From: Candidatus Chlorobium masyuteum
Lineage (GTDB): Bacteria; Bacteroidota; Chlorobiia; Chlorobiales; Chlorobiaceae
NCBI RefSeq assembly: GCF_011601315.1
Contig: NZ_JAAORA010000010.1
Span: 1-53,061, forward strand
Direction of reading: 5' to 3'
DNA length: 53,061 bases
Part shown: positions 18,472 to 27,007 of the stretch, piece after piece
How the letters are laid out: each line of letters starts with the position of its first letter
Position numbering within the stretch: position 1 is the stretch's first letter
The notes under the pieces: model-generated
Told to the model about the DNA's origin: nothing
What the model saw: the letters and a program-made list of their open reading frames with translations, nothing else
The model's database searches: none
Made by a program: the position numbers and the translations under genes

Positions 18472-20076
18472 ATGAAAAAGAGCGACAAACCTGACGCACT
18501 GCGGGTTGATTCCCGTGCAATGATGTTTTCAGGAGCCGGTATACTCCGTTATGCTCTCCGCCGCTGTTGTGTATTGCTCTCTGTTGTTTCTGTTTTGGCC
18601 CTGCAACCGCTTCCGGCACTGGCAAAAACCGCGGCCGAGGTGTTTCGGGAAGTTTCGCCAAGTGTTGTCGTGGTTCATGCCTATGACAATAACGGCAGGC
18701 TTCAGAGTATGGGTAGCGGCATTGTTCTCTCTTCCGGACAGGTGGTGACCAATTATCATGTCATTGAAAAAGCAGCGCGGCTGATGGTTATCTATCAGGG
18801 TCGGGAGTATACGGCCAAAGCCGGCTATACCGATCGCTTCAGGGATGTATGCTCGCTTGTGGTTTCCGGACTACAGGGTTCGCAAATCACCTTTGGAAAT
18901 ACAAGTCAGCTCAGGGTAGGGGAGAAGGTCTATGCGATAGGCTCTCCGCAGGGATTGGAACTGACCTTTTCCGACGGCATTATCTCGGGCTTGCGTGCTG
19001 TTGATAAAGGCTACTATATCCAGACAACGGCGCCGATTTCACTCGGTTCAAGCGGGGGTGGACTTTTTGATGAACATGCCCGCTTGATAGGCATCGCAAC
19101 CTATTTTTTTAAACAGGGTCAGCAGTTGAATTTTGCACTGCCCGTTGAGTGGATAATCGATCTGCCAAGCAGGCATGTTGTTCAGACTAAAGTCAATGCC
19201 GGTGATATCGATAAAATCAATCAGGTCAACGCGTTTGAGGAAAAACAGGATTGGGCAGGTATGATTCAGTTCTGCCTGCAGTGGACAAAACAGATGCCGG
19301 CAAGCAGTGACGCCTGGGGATATTTAGGATTTGCCTATCTGCAGAAAGGAGAGTTAACATTGGCAATCGAGGCGTATCAGGCGGCTGTCCGTCTTCGTCC
19401 TGATTATGCACACTACTGGGCTGATCTTGGGGTTGCCTACGGCCGGGAGGGTCAGTATGAAAGAATGATAGCGGCTTACCGGCAGGCAGTAAGGAACAAT
19501 AATGAATATGCTCTCGCGTGGATCAATCTTGGAATTGCCTATATACAGAATGGAAGCTACTTGCAGGCCGTCGAGGCATATCAGCAGGTGGTGAGGATCA
19601 CACCCGGTGATGCCTCTTCCTGGTATAACATGGGTAGTGCCTACAGCGAAGCAGGGCATTACCCGGAAGCTGTCGAGGCTTACCGGCATGCGGTGCTGCT
19701 CTCTCCAGGCAATATCCAGTATTTGATTAATCTGGGAAGGGCTTACGGAATGGCCGGTCAGAAGAACAAACAGTTTGAAGCCTACAGAGAGGCTCTTCAG
19801 ATCAAACCGGATTATGCTGATGCATGGGTTTTCCTGGCTATCGCCAATGGTGAGGCTGGTCATGAAATTGATATGCGGGAGGCATACCAGAGGGCTCTTC
19901 TCATCAATCCTGATCACAATACAGCACTCTTCAACCTTGGCAAGGATTATCTGGAACAAGGCAATCAAAAGAAAGGCATGGAGTTATACTCCCGCCTGAA
20001 GAGGCTCAATCCCGAACTTTCTCAGCTCTTCTACAACAGTTTTTACAAGCTTATGTTTCCGAAAAAAGCCGGTTAA
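18472..20076 (+). CDS. Secreted trypsin-like protease fused to TPR repeats, copy 2
   Basis: This 534-residue protein has a clear signal peptide (CVLLSVVSVLALQPLPALA, cleavage after ~51). The protease domain shows H96 (TNYHVIE), D125 (FRDVCSLVV) and S194 (LGSSGGGLF). The C-terminal half is TPR repeats (AWGYLGFAYLQKGELTLAIE and similar units). Long identical stretches with copy 1, for example VYAIGSPQGLELTFSDGII, show recent duplication, whereas the signal peptides have diverged. All catalytic residues are kept in both copies, so both are probably active. It sits between a PstS-like gene (129 bp upstream) and an SsuA-like gene. TPRs usually bind proteins, so it may recognise a protein partner in the periplasm. 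Confidence 0.87.
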   Translation: MKKSDKPDALRVDSRAMMFSGAGILRYALRRCCVLLSVVSVLALQPLPALAKTAAEVFREVSPSVVVVHAYDNNGRLQSMGSGIVLSSGQVVTNYHVIEKAARLMVIYQGREYTAKAGYTDRFRDVCSLVVSGLQGSQITFGNTSQLRVGEKVYAIGSPQGLELTFSDGIISGLRAVDKGYYIQTTAPISLGSSGGGLFDEHARLIGIATYFFKQGQQLNFALPVEWIIDLPSRHVVQTKVNAGDIDKINQVNAFEEKQDWAGMIQFCLQWTKQMPASSDAWGYLGFAYLQKGELTLAIEAYQAAVRLRPDYAHYWADLGVAYGREGQYERMIAAYRQAVRNNNEYALAWINLGIAYIQNGSYLQAVEAYQQVVRITPGDASSWYNMGSAYSEAGHYPEAVEAYRHAVLLSPGNIQYLINLGRAYGMAGQKNKQFEAYREALQIKPDYADAWVFLAIANGEAGHEIDMREAYQRALLINPDHNTALFNLGKDYLEQGNQKKGMELYSRLKRLNPELSQLFYNSFYKLMFPKKAG

Positions 20077-20236
20077 AAAGTAGTTGTGCAGTGGCGGATA
20101 ACCCGGTCGTTATCTGCCGGTTGTTGAAGATAGACCTGCGAGGTGCAATTGTTTCCGGTCAGGTTCGGTTGTAGGGGGAACATGGATATAGAGCAAAGAT
20201 CTTTTGACGGGTCAATCATAAAAAAGGATAAAGCAG

Positions 20237-21262
20237 ATGAATGCCGGAATAAGAGGAACACACAGACTCGTCTGTCGAATTATTACCTGTATGAGCCTGC
20301 TTTGTGCCTGTCAGGTTTCACCGGAGCTTTCGGCTGCTGAACTGCCGTCCGCAGTGCGGGTTGATTATGCCGACTATAATCCGCTCAGTTATGTCGTGAA
20401 AAAATTCGGATGGCTGGATAAGGAGTTTCAGGCTGACGATATTTCTGTGCGTTGGGTTTATAGCGGGGGAAGCAACAATGCACTGGAACACTTGAACAGC
20501 GGAAAAATTGATTTTGCATCCGCAGCCGGACTGGCTTCAGTGTTGAGCAGGGCGAACGGTAAACCGATCAGGGCGGTCTACGTTTTTTCTCATCCGGAGT
20601 GGATCTCCCTTGTTGTCACCCGTGATTCGCCCATCACCTCTGTTTCGGATCTGAAGGGGAAGAGAGTAGCGGCAACCCCGGACACCGATCCCTATTTTTT
20701 TCTGCTGCGTGCACTCGCCGAGGCCGGTTTGCATAAGAGCGATGTTACTCTTGTTCCTCTGCAGCATCAGGAGGGGCGGGCAGCGCTTGAACACTTTGAG
20801 GTTGACGCCTGGGCCGGAGGTGATCCCTACAGTGCTTCAAGCCAACTGGAGAGCGGTTCCCGTGTGATATACCGGAACATGGCATTCAACAGCAACGGGT
20901 TTTTGAACATAACGGAATCATTTGCAGCTCGCTATCCCGATGTGGTGTTACGAGTTATCAAGATCTATGAACGGGTTCGCAGGTGGGCGATCCGCCACCC
21001 TGATGAACTTGCGCTGATTTATGCAGATGAAGCCGGACTCTCTTTGCAGGTTGCAAGAGTGATACTGAGCAGGGTGGATTTTTCGCGACCGGTTCCTGGT
21101 CCGGATGATATTAACCGATTGAAGAGTGCAGTGCCGTTGCTTGTGCATGAAGAGCTGGTCGAAAAAGGAACCGGGATGAACAGCGTTGTTGACGAGCTGG
21201 TCGATTCCAGTTTTGCATCAAAGCAGGTGAGAGCATGTTGCGGAAAGCAAATGAAGCAATAA
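20237..21262 (+). CDS. SsuA-like substrate-binding protein, copy 2
   Basis: This 341-residue protein is a paralogue of the 16421 product: VRVDYADYNPLSYVVKKFGW, YSGGSNNALEHLNSGKIDFA, SVSDLKGKRVAATPDTDPYF and VDAWAGGDPYSASSQLE align block by block. The leader (CRIITCMSLLCACQVSPELS) contains a sequence close to a lipobox (SLLCAC), so it may be lipid-anchored, unlike copy 1. The second half DPYCASS/DPYSASS differs at the position expected in the ligand pocket, so ligand preference may differ. A short basic C-terminal extension with two cysteines (VRACCGKQMKQ) is absent from copy 1. The ribosome site is AAAGGATAAAGCAG. Confidence 0.82.
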   Translation: MNAGIRGTHRLVCRIITCMSLLCACQVSPELSAAELPSAVRVDYADYNPLSYVVKKFGWLDKEFQADDISVRWVYSGGSNNALEHLNSGKIDFASAAGLASVLSRANGKPIRAVYVFSHPEWISLVVTRDSPITSVSDLKGKRVAATPDTDPYFFLLRALAEAGLHKSDVTLVPLQHQEGRAALEHFEVDAWAGGDPYSASSQLESGSRVIYRNMAFNSNGFLNITESFAARYPDVVLRVIKIYERVRRWAIRHPDELALIYADEAGLSLQVARVILSRVDFSRPVPGPDDINRLKSAVPLLVHEELVEKGTGMNSVVDELVDSSFASKQVRACCGKQMKQ

Positions 21263-21462
21263 GGGCGCTCAATTTTTCGGATTGATTCGACACAAAAGAT
21301 GCACAAAAAGCGCTGTTACAATTGCCCGGGAATACGGTCGTAGTGGCATGCACTATAACCATCTGTCGAAACTCTTTTTCCCGGACGCAATAAGCGGTAT
21401 ATTCTTCCCGGTACTCCGCTCTTTTGTCGAGCGCGAACCTTATCACCTAACCCTGCCGTTTC

Positions 21463-23676
21463 ATGAGTGAGAGCAATTCCGCCAACACCGGTGAGGAACG
21501 GTTGAGCGGTGTGGTTGAAAAGGTGAGTTTTTTTAGCCCGGCATCAGGATTTGCAGTGCTTCGGCTTCTTGTCCATGGTCAGCGTGAAGCGGTGACGGTT
21601 GTAGGGGTTGTGGCTTCAGTGACAACGGGGCAGCATGTTGAGGCGTTCGGTCTCTGGCAGAATGATAAAACGTGGGGTATGCAGTTCAAGGCAAGCCGTC
21701 TTGCGGTCATTCCCCCCGATACCCTTGAAGGGGTCGGCAAATATCTTGCCTCCGGTATGGTAAAGGGGATTGGTCCCCATTTTGCCAAAGTGCTCATCCA
21801 GGCCTACGGCATGGATGTTTTTACGGTTATCGAGACTCACCCTGAACGACTGCTTGAACTGCCGGGTATCGGCAGAAAGCGTCTGGAGCAGGTTGTTGCA
21901 GCCTGGTCCGAGCAGAAGGCTGTCCGGGAGATCATGGTGTTTTTGCAGTCTCACGGAGTAGGTACGGCCCGTGCGGTCAAAATCTACAGAACCTATGGTG
22001 AAGAGGCGATCTCGGTGGTCTCTTCCAATCCCTACAGGCTTACCCTTGATATTCAGGGGATTGGATTCAAAACAGCTGATCAGATTGCCCGAAACATCGG
22101 TATCGCTTCAGATTCTCCCCTGAGGGCGCGGGCAGGAGTTGCTTATGTTCTTCAGGAGCTCTCATTGGAGGGCCATTGCCGGGTTCCCGAACCGATGCTG
22201 CTTGAAGCGGCCAAACGTCTTCTCTCTATTCCGGTTCAGGTGCTTGAGCATGCCATAACTGAAGAGCTCTCCATCGGTACTCTTGTTGCCGTTGGTAATG
22301 CGGGTGAGAGGAGTTTTTACCTTGAAGCACTTTTTCGAGCAGAGAGCCGGGTTGCTGACAGTATTCACCGGATTCTCAAGGGGAAACTTCCCTGGGGAAC
22401 GCTGGAGCCGCTGAAATCCATTCTTGCAGCCGAAGAACACTCCGGGATTGAACTTTCAGACTCCCAGCGCAGCGCTGTGGCACTTGCCCTTACCAGCAAG
22501 CTGATTGTCATCACCGGCGGTCCCGGTGTTGGTAAAACCACCATTATTAATACGATCCTGTCAATACTCGGCAGCGGAGCATTGAAATTCGTTCTTTGCG
22601 CTCCTACAGGAAGAGCGGCCAAACGGCTTTCCGAAGCGACCGGCCGGGAAGCCAGAACCATTCACCGCATCCTTGAGTTTGATCCCCATGCAGGCGACTT
22701 TAAGCGTACTTTCGGTAATCCGCTGCAGGCTGATGTGGTCATTGTCGATGAAGCTTCCATGATCGACGTTGTGCTGATGAGCAAGCTGCTGGCAGCCATT
22801 CCGGATCATGCAGCGCTCATGCTTGCCGGAGATGTTGACCAGCTTCCCCCGGTCGGACCGGGATTCGTGCTTTCAGACATGATCAGTTGCGGAGCACTTC
22901 CTGTGGTAAGGCTTACCGAGATATTCCGTCAGGCACAGAGCTCCATGATCATTGTCAATGCTCACCGTATCAACAGAGGGGAACCGGTTCTGCCGACATT
23001 CAGGGCTGGTGCGTCCGTTGTGGCTGAACTTTCCGATTTCTACGTTGTTCCGGCCCTGAGCACCGAAGATATTAATCGTCGTCTGCTGCAGGTGATCATT
23101 GAGCGCATTCCCCTGCGCTTCAATCTTGATCCCATGAAAGATATTCAGGTGCTGACTCCAATGAACCGGGGCTCTCTTGGAACGAAGGCGCTGAATACCC
23201 TTCTTCAGGAAGCCCTGAATCCTCACCCCTCCGGAAAAATCGTGCGTTTCGGTACCACCTATGCAGCAGGCGACAAGGTGATCCAGATGGTCAACAACTA
23301 TGACAAGGAGGTCTTCAACGGCGATATCGGAGTTGTTTATACCGTAAACGAGGAGGATGATTCGCTCTGTGTCCGCTATGACGGAAGGGATGTGCCTTAC
23401 GAATTTGGAGAACTTGACGAAATTGCACTGGCCTATGCCATCACCATTCATAAAAGTCAGGGGTCGGAGTATCCGGCAGTGGTGATACCGCTCTCCATGC
23501 AGCACTTTTCGCTGCTGGAACGCAACCTTATCTATACGGCGGTCACCAGGGCAAGGAAGCTGGTCATGATTATCGGTGAGCCGAGGGCGCTTGCCATGGC
23601 CATCGGCAACAAGCGCTCTTCCGAGCGCTTGACCGGATTGACAGCCATGATTTCAGAGAGGATGGGGGGCGGTTGA
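21463..23676 (+). CDS. recD2: RecD2-type ATP-dependent 5'-3' DNA helicase
   Basis: This 737-residue protein has the RecD2 layout: an N-terminal OB-like part (GVVEKVSFFSPASGFAVLRL), helix-hairpin-helix motifs (LLELPGIGRKRLEQVVAAWS), then two RecA-like domains. The Walker A loop GGPGVGKTT is near residue 351, DEASMIDVVL is motif II, GDVDQLPPVGPG motif III and YAITIHKSQGSEYPAVVIPL motif VI region. RecD2 proteins act outside RecBCD, in repair and replication-fork processing. No recB or recC is seen nearby. Length fits the family. The gene starts 200 bp after the SsuA-like gene. Confidence 0.93.
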   Translation: MSESNSANTGEERLSGVVEKVSFFSPASGFAVLRLLVHGQREAVTVVGVVASVTTGQHVEAFGLWQNDKTWGMQFKASRLAVIPPDTLEGVGKYLASGMVKGIGPHFAKVLIQAYGMDVFTVIETHPERLLELPGIGRKRLEQVVAAWSEQKAVREIMVFLQSHGVGTARAVKIYRTYGEEAISVVSSNPYRLTLDIQGIGFKTADQIARNIGIASDSPLRARAGVAYVLQELSLEGHCRVPEPMLLEAAKRLLSIPVQVLEHAITEELSIGTLVAVGNAGERSFYLEALFRAESRVADSIHRILKGKLPWGTLEPLKSILAAEEHSGIELSDSQRSAVALALTSKLIVITGGPGVGKTTIINTILSILGSGALKFVLCAPTGRAAKRLSEATGREARTIHRILEFDPHAGDFKRTFGNPLQADVVIVDEASMIDVVLMSKLLAAIPDHAALMLAGDVDQLPPVGPGFVLSDMISCGALPVVRLTEIFRQAQSSMIIVNAHRINRGEPVLPTFRAGASVVAELSDFYVVPALSTEDINRRLLQVIIERIPLRFNLDPMKDIQVLTPMNRGSLGTKALNTLLQEALNPHPSGKIVRFGTTYAAGDKVIQMVNNYDKEVFNGDIGVVYTVNEEDDSLCVRYDGRDVPYEFGELDEIALAYAITIHKSQGSEYPAVVIPLSMQHFSLLERNLIYTAVTRARKLVMIIGEPRALAMAIGNKRSSERLTGLTAMISERMGGG

Positions 23677-23707
23677 TTCTGGATTTTGAATGTTGAATTT
23701 TGGATTG
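23674..23707 (+). repeat. AT-rich dispersed repeat, copy 2
   Basis: TTCTGGATTTTGAATGTTGA and the following ATTTTGGATTGG overlap the recD2 stop codon. The string resembles the copies at 4283 and 48109. Confidence 0.5.
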
Positions 23708-23779
23708 GCAAAGGAAGTCTTGTGGCCACGAAATAGACGAAATTGCACGAAAGGAAGAGGTGAAGGGATCTCTATCTTT

Positions 23780-23815
23780 GTTCGGGATGACACCTCCGGG
23801 ACTGTCATCCCGAAC
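23780..23815. repeat. ATGACA/TGTCAT inverted repeat
   Basis: GTTCGGGATGACA (23780-23792) and TGTCATCCCGAAC (23803-23815) form a perfect 13-bp stem with a 10-nt loop. The string CATCCCGAACGTCAGAGAGGG downstream fits a common dispersed intergenic repeat in many bacteria. No T tract follows, so it is more likely a repeat than a terminator. The rest of 23677-23975 shows no gene. Confidence 0.65.
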
Positions 23816-23975
23816 GTCAGAGAGGGATCTGATTCAGGGTATGAGCTTTCGGCCGAGAGATGACACCGGGGCGTGATCGTTCTGCTTTTTTGTTATATTG
23901 CGTCCCGAGTATTCCACTACATCATTACATACGGAGCAACTCATCCGGCATTTCCCAAATAATCAGCGCTGTTTT

Positions 23976-25334
23976 ATGAAGATAGTGAAGACATTAAACC
24001 TGGTACGTCTCTCCATGTTCCAGATGGGTTTAGGACTCATGCTTGGCTTCATTCAGGATATTCTGAACCGGGTCATGATCAAGGAGCTGCTCTTGCCGGC
24101 AACGATTGCACTGGGGCTGATCAGCCTCAAGGAGCTGCTTGCCATTTTCGGTGTCAAGGTATGGATCGGCAACCTTTCCGACCGGCTGAGTGTTTTCGGT
24201 TACCGCAGGACACCCTACATCCTTCTCGGGCTGTTGAGCTGCATTGTTGCCTTTGTACTTTCCCCGACAGCGGCCTATGAAGTGAAGATAGGGGGGACCG
24301 CCTTCTCGGAGATGCTTCCGGCTCTTCTGACCGATGCAGGCCTCTGGAAACTGGCCTTCATTTTTCTCATGTTCGGTTTCGGCCTGCAGGTTGCGACCAC
24401 CTCCTATTACGCACTGATTGCCGATGTTGTGCCCGAAGAGCATATCGGCAAGGTCACCGGAGCAAGCTGGACCCTCATGGTTCTGACGGCTATTATTTCA
24501 AACTGGAACATTGGGAACTATTTGACGGTATATACTCCTGAACGGCTCACAGAGATGGCTGAAATCGGCGGTCTCATTACCCTCTTTTTCGGACTGGTGG
24601 CCATACTTGGTGTGGAAAACCGCAATGCAGAGGCTGCCGGGGGCAAGGCCAAGCACAGTATCAGTTTTGCCCAGTCGGTGCGCCTGCTCTCTTCATCGCC
24701 GAGGACCCTGCAGTTCGCCCTCTATATTTTTATCTCCATCTTTGCCCTGTTTGCCAACGAAGTGGTTATGGATCCTTTTGGAGCTGAAGTGTTCGGGATG
24801 CCGGTTTCCGCCACCACCAAGCTTTTCAAGCCGATGATGGGCGGAACCCAGCTCATTTTTATGGTGATTACCGGTTTTCTGCTTTCACGGATCGGCTTCA
24901 AGCGGGGAGCCTATTTCGGTAATACCTTCAGCGCGATCGGATTCGCCGTCATCATCGCTGCCGGTTTTATGCTGGATCAGACCCTGCTTCGTATCGGACT
25001 TGTTGTTACCGGCATGGGTCTCGGTGCAGCAAGCGTTTCCAACATCTCCATGATGATGAACATGACAGCGGGGCGCAGCGGAATCTATATCGGTCTCTGG
25101 GGTACCGCCCAGAGCCTTGCCATCTTCATTGGCCACTCCGGCGCAGGGGTCATCCGCGATGTGATCTATACCCTCTCCAGCAACCACATGTTTGCCTATG
25201 CAGCCATTTTTGTGATCGAGATTATCGCCTTTACAGCATCGAGCGTGGTGCTGCCCCATATTTCAAAAGAGGCCTTCGAGGCCGAGAGCGAAGCGAAAAT
25301 GTCGGAATTCGCCAATGCAGCGAAGGTCGGTTGA
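23976..25334 (+). CDS. BCD-family membrane carrier (PucC/Bch2-like)
   Basis: This 452-residue protein has about 12 membrane segments of the major facilitator fold and belongs to the BCD group (PF03209) typified by PucC, LhaA and Bch2 of phototrophs: the N-terminal LNLVRLSMFQMGLGLMLGFI and the block VWIGNLSDRLSVFGYRRTPY are diagnostic. Members help assemble light-harvesting complexes or handle bacteriochlorophyll. Here it would serve the chlorosome or reaction centre apparatus of a green sulfur bacterium. The start ATG 23976 (MKIVKTLNLVRLS) is preferred over an open upstream extension without family similarity. The next gene overlaps its end in an open frame but probably starts 22 bp after its stop. 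Confidence 0.9.
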   Translation: MKIVKTLNLVRLSMFQMGLGLMLGFIQDILNRVMIKELLLPATIALGLISLKELLAIFGVKVWIGNLSDRLSVFGYRRTPYILLGLLSCIVAFVLSPTAAYEVKIGGTAFSEMLPALLTDAGLWKLAFIFLMFGFGLQVATTSYYALIADVVPEEHIGKVTGASWTLMVLTAIISNWNIGNYLTVYTPERLTEMAEIGGLITLFFGLVAILGVENRNAEAAGGKAKHSISFAQSVRLLSSSPRTLQFALYIFISIFALFANEVVMDPFGAEVFGMPVSATTKLFKPMMGGTQLIFMVITGFLLSRIGFKRGAYFGNTFSAIGFAVIIAAGFMLDQTLLRIGLVVTGMGLGAASVSNISMMMNMTAGRSGIYIGLWGTAQSLAIFIGHSGAGVIRDVIYTLSSNHMFAYAAIFVIEIIAFTASSVVLPHISKEAFEAESEAKMSEFANAAKVG

Positions 25335-25356
25335 AGGAACAAGGGAATCACCCATC

Positions 25357-26301
25357 ATGAAATACGTTTTTGGTCCGGTATCGTCAAAACGCCTCGGTCA
25401 ATCACTTGGTGTTGATCTGCTCCCCCCGAAAAGCTGCACATGGAACTGTCTTTACTGCCAGTTGGGAAAAACCAGAGCAGTTGCTACAGAGCGGCAGGAG
25501 TTTTTTCCGCGTGAAGCGGTACTTGAGGAGATACGCCGGGCGCTGGAAGTCAACACCGCACTTGACTGGATTACCTTTGTCGGTTCCGGTGAAACTATGC
25601 TCTACAAGGGGATTGGCTGGCTGATCACTGAGGTAAAAAAACTCACCACGGTACCTGTTGCGGTCATTACCAACGGATCGCTCTTCTCTCTTCCGGAAGT
25701 TCGCCGGGAGCTGCTTGAGGCAGATGCGGTGCTCCCTTCTCTCAACGCCGGTTCGGAGGCTCTGCACACCCGGATCGACAGACCGGCTCCGGGCCTTACG
25801 TTCAGCAAGCATATTGATGGACTTGCCGCATTCAGAAAGGAGTATCAGGGCCGTCTCTGGATTGAGGTGATGCTGCTCGGAGGAATCAACGACTCCGATG
25901 AAGCGCTTCATGATCTCGCCGCTGCTCTCAAGGATATCAATCCCGATATGGTTCATCTTCTCCTCCCGACCCGTCCGGCTCCCGAGCAGGAGGTCCATCT
26001 CCCCTCTCCGGAGAGGATTCAGCGTGCTATCGCCATTCTCTCGGAAGTTGTCACTGTTGTTGATCCGGTTAAAGGGAGCATGAACCTGCAGGGTGCATCC
26101 GATCTTCTCAAGGCGGTTACCGCCATTGCTACACGCCATCCCGTACAGCAGCGTGAACTGGAGAAAGCCATTGCCGACTGTTTTGAGGGTGACAGTGATA
26201 AAGCCGGCAGGGTAATGGAGGAACTGCTCGAAACCGGAACATTTACGAAGGTTGAGCATGCCGGGGAGATCTACTGGACGATCAGGGTGGCGTCTGTCTG
26301 A
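25357..26301 (+). CDS. Radical SAM protein (COG0731-type)
   Basis: This 314-residue protein has the radical SAM cluster motif C27-TWN-C31-LY-C34 in the block PKSCTWNCLYCQLGKT, followed by FVGSGETMLY (the GGE-like SAM site) and ITNGSLF. COG0731 proteins are related to the wyosine enzyme Taw1 but bacterial members lack an assigned reaction. The C-terminal ~70 residues form a winged-helix-like tail (QQRELEKAIADCFEGDSDKA). The start ATG 25357 gives the standard MKYVFGPVSSKRLG N-terminus. An intrinsic terminator follows directly. Confidence 0.87.
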   Translation: MKYVFGPVSSKRLGQSLGVDLLPPKSCTWNCLYCQLGKTRAVATERQEFFPREAVLEEIRRALEVNTALDWITFVGSGETMLYKGIGWLITEVKKLTTVPVAVITNGSLFSLPEVRRELLEADAVLPSLNAGSEALHTRIDRPAPGLTFSKHIDGLAAFRKEYQGRLWIEVMLLGGINDSDEALHDLAAALKDINPDMVHLLLPTRPAPEQEVHLPSPERIQRAIAILSEVVTVVDPVKGSMNLQGASDLLKAVTAIATRHPVQQRELEKAIADCFEGDSDKAGRVMEELLETGTFTKVEHAGEIYWTIRVASV

Positions 26302-26305
26302 GAGA

Positions 26306-26338
26306 AAAAAAGCCCGGAGCTTGCCGGGCTTTTTGATT
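26306..26338. terminator. Terminator after the radical SAM gene
   Basis: AAAAAGCCCGG (26306-26316) pairs with CCGGGCTTTTT (26324-26334) around a 7-nt loop. It can also serve the minus-strand pseudogene that ends at 26376. Confidence 0.9.
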
Positions 26339-26375
26339 CATGCTCTGGAGAACAGCCGTTGATCCAGGTGTTTTA

Positions 26376-26719
26376 TTATCGCTCTCCGCCTCTTCTCTCC
26401 TGCTCCCGACCACCCTCATGACCTCGTTTATTGTTATCTCGCCGCTCTCCTGACTCCCTGCGCTCTTCTTGTCGTCGGGAATCCCGGTGGTGGCGCATTC
26501 CATGGTTGTCCTGCCATTAGGCGCTGCAGCCGGTTAATGGGCACCGCTATTAATTTATTCCTCGATTCGATTGCTTCGTTGGGCGGTGCTCGAAATCCTC
26601 AAGTACTCCGTGTACATTCCGGTTTCTGCGCTCCGTCCGCCTCACACTCAAATCGCTCACGACAAGTAATAGAGGTGCCCTAATGCTAAAAGGAGAGTGA
26701 GTACCACGGTTTTTTTCAT
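26376..26719 (-). pseudogene. Small lipoprotein gene split by a miniature element
   Basis: On the minus strand ATG 26719 follows a good ribosome site (AGGAGCTTATC) and encodes MKKTVVLTLLLAL, then runs into the 142-bp element and stops. Removing the element and one copy of the ATTA duplication restores ...LLLALTGCSA, a textbook lipobox with the cysteine in place. In that restored frame a TAA follows immediately, then WQDNHGMRHHRDSRRQEERR and a further ~30 Arg/Glu/Gly-rich residues up to double stops at 26373-26378. So the gene carries an insertion and a nonsense codon. Its charged tail resembles the tail of the protein at 27008. Confidence 0.75.
26539..26680 (-). mobile_element. 142-bp miniature inverted-repeat element
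   Basis: The ends are GGGCACCTCTATTA and, inverted, TAATAGCGGTGCCC: 14-bp terminal inverted repeats with one mismatch. The element is flanked by the direct repeat TAAT on both sides, which I take as a 4-bp target duplication. Inside are GAGCGATTTGAGTGTGAGG and GAAGCAATCGAATCG strings but no gene. A piece of one end recurs at 4397-4438. It is non-autonomous; the transposase that moves it is not in the window. Confidence 0.8.
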
Positions 26720-26911
26720 GATAAGCTCCTGTGATTTCATGTGACCTTTTGATTCTCAGACCGTAGTGTGCGTAAATATAATCAGTAAAAATCCGCCATA
26801 ACAGTCATCTCTCTGTTTTGGTAAAACGGCAGTGATGGATCAGAAGCGTAACTGTTTGTCTTTTTATTGAAAGAGATGCGCAGGAAATAACTGCCAAAGA
26901 GCGTCATAACT

Positions 26912-26942
26912 GTTATAAACCCGGAACACCCTGGTTTATAAC
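26912..26942. promoter_or_regulatory. Perfect 10-bp inverted repeat upstream of 27008
   Basis: GTTATAAACC (26912-26921) and GGTTTATAAC (26933-26942) are separated by 11 bp and lie 65 bp before the start of the secreted protein gene. The size and placement suit a dimeric repressor or activator site, or an RNA hairpin in the leader. No T tract follows. Confidence 0.4.
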
Positions 26943-27007
26943 ACACTCAGAAACGAAAGAATACCGTTGTTGGCATCACTCAATCATTGGTAAACAGGAA
27001 CATCACT

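Noticed and set aside
23780-23815. Terminator for recD2
   Set aside because: The stem is perfect but lacks a T tract on the plus side and belongs to a common dispersed repeat, so I list it as a repeat.
26282-26503. 73-codon minus-strand frame after the radical SAM gene
   Set aside because: It crosses the terminator and is in a different frame from the broken lipoprotein gene, which explains the coding signal better.
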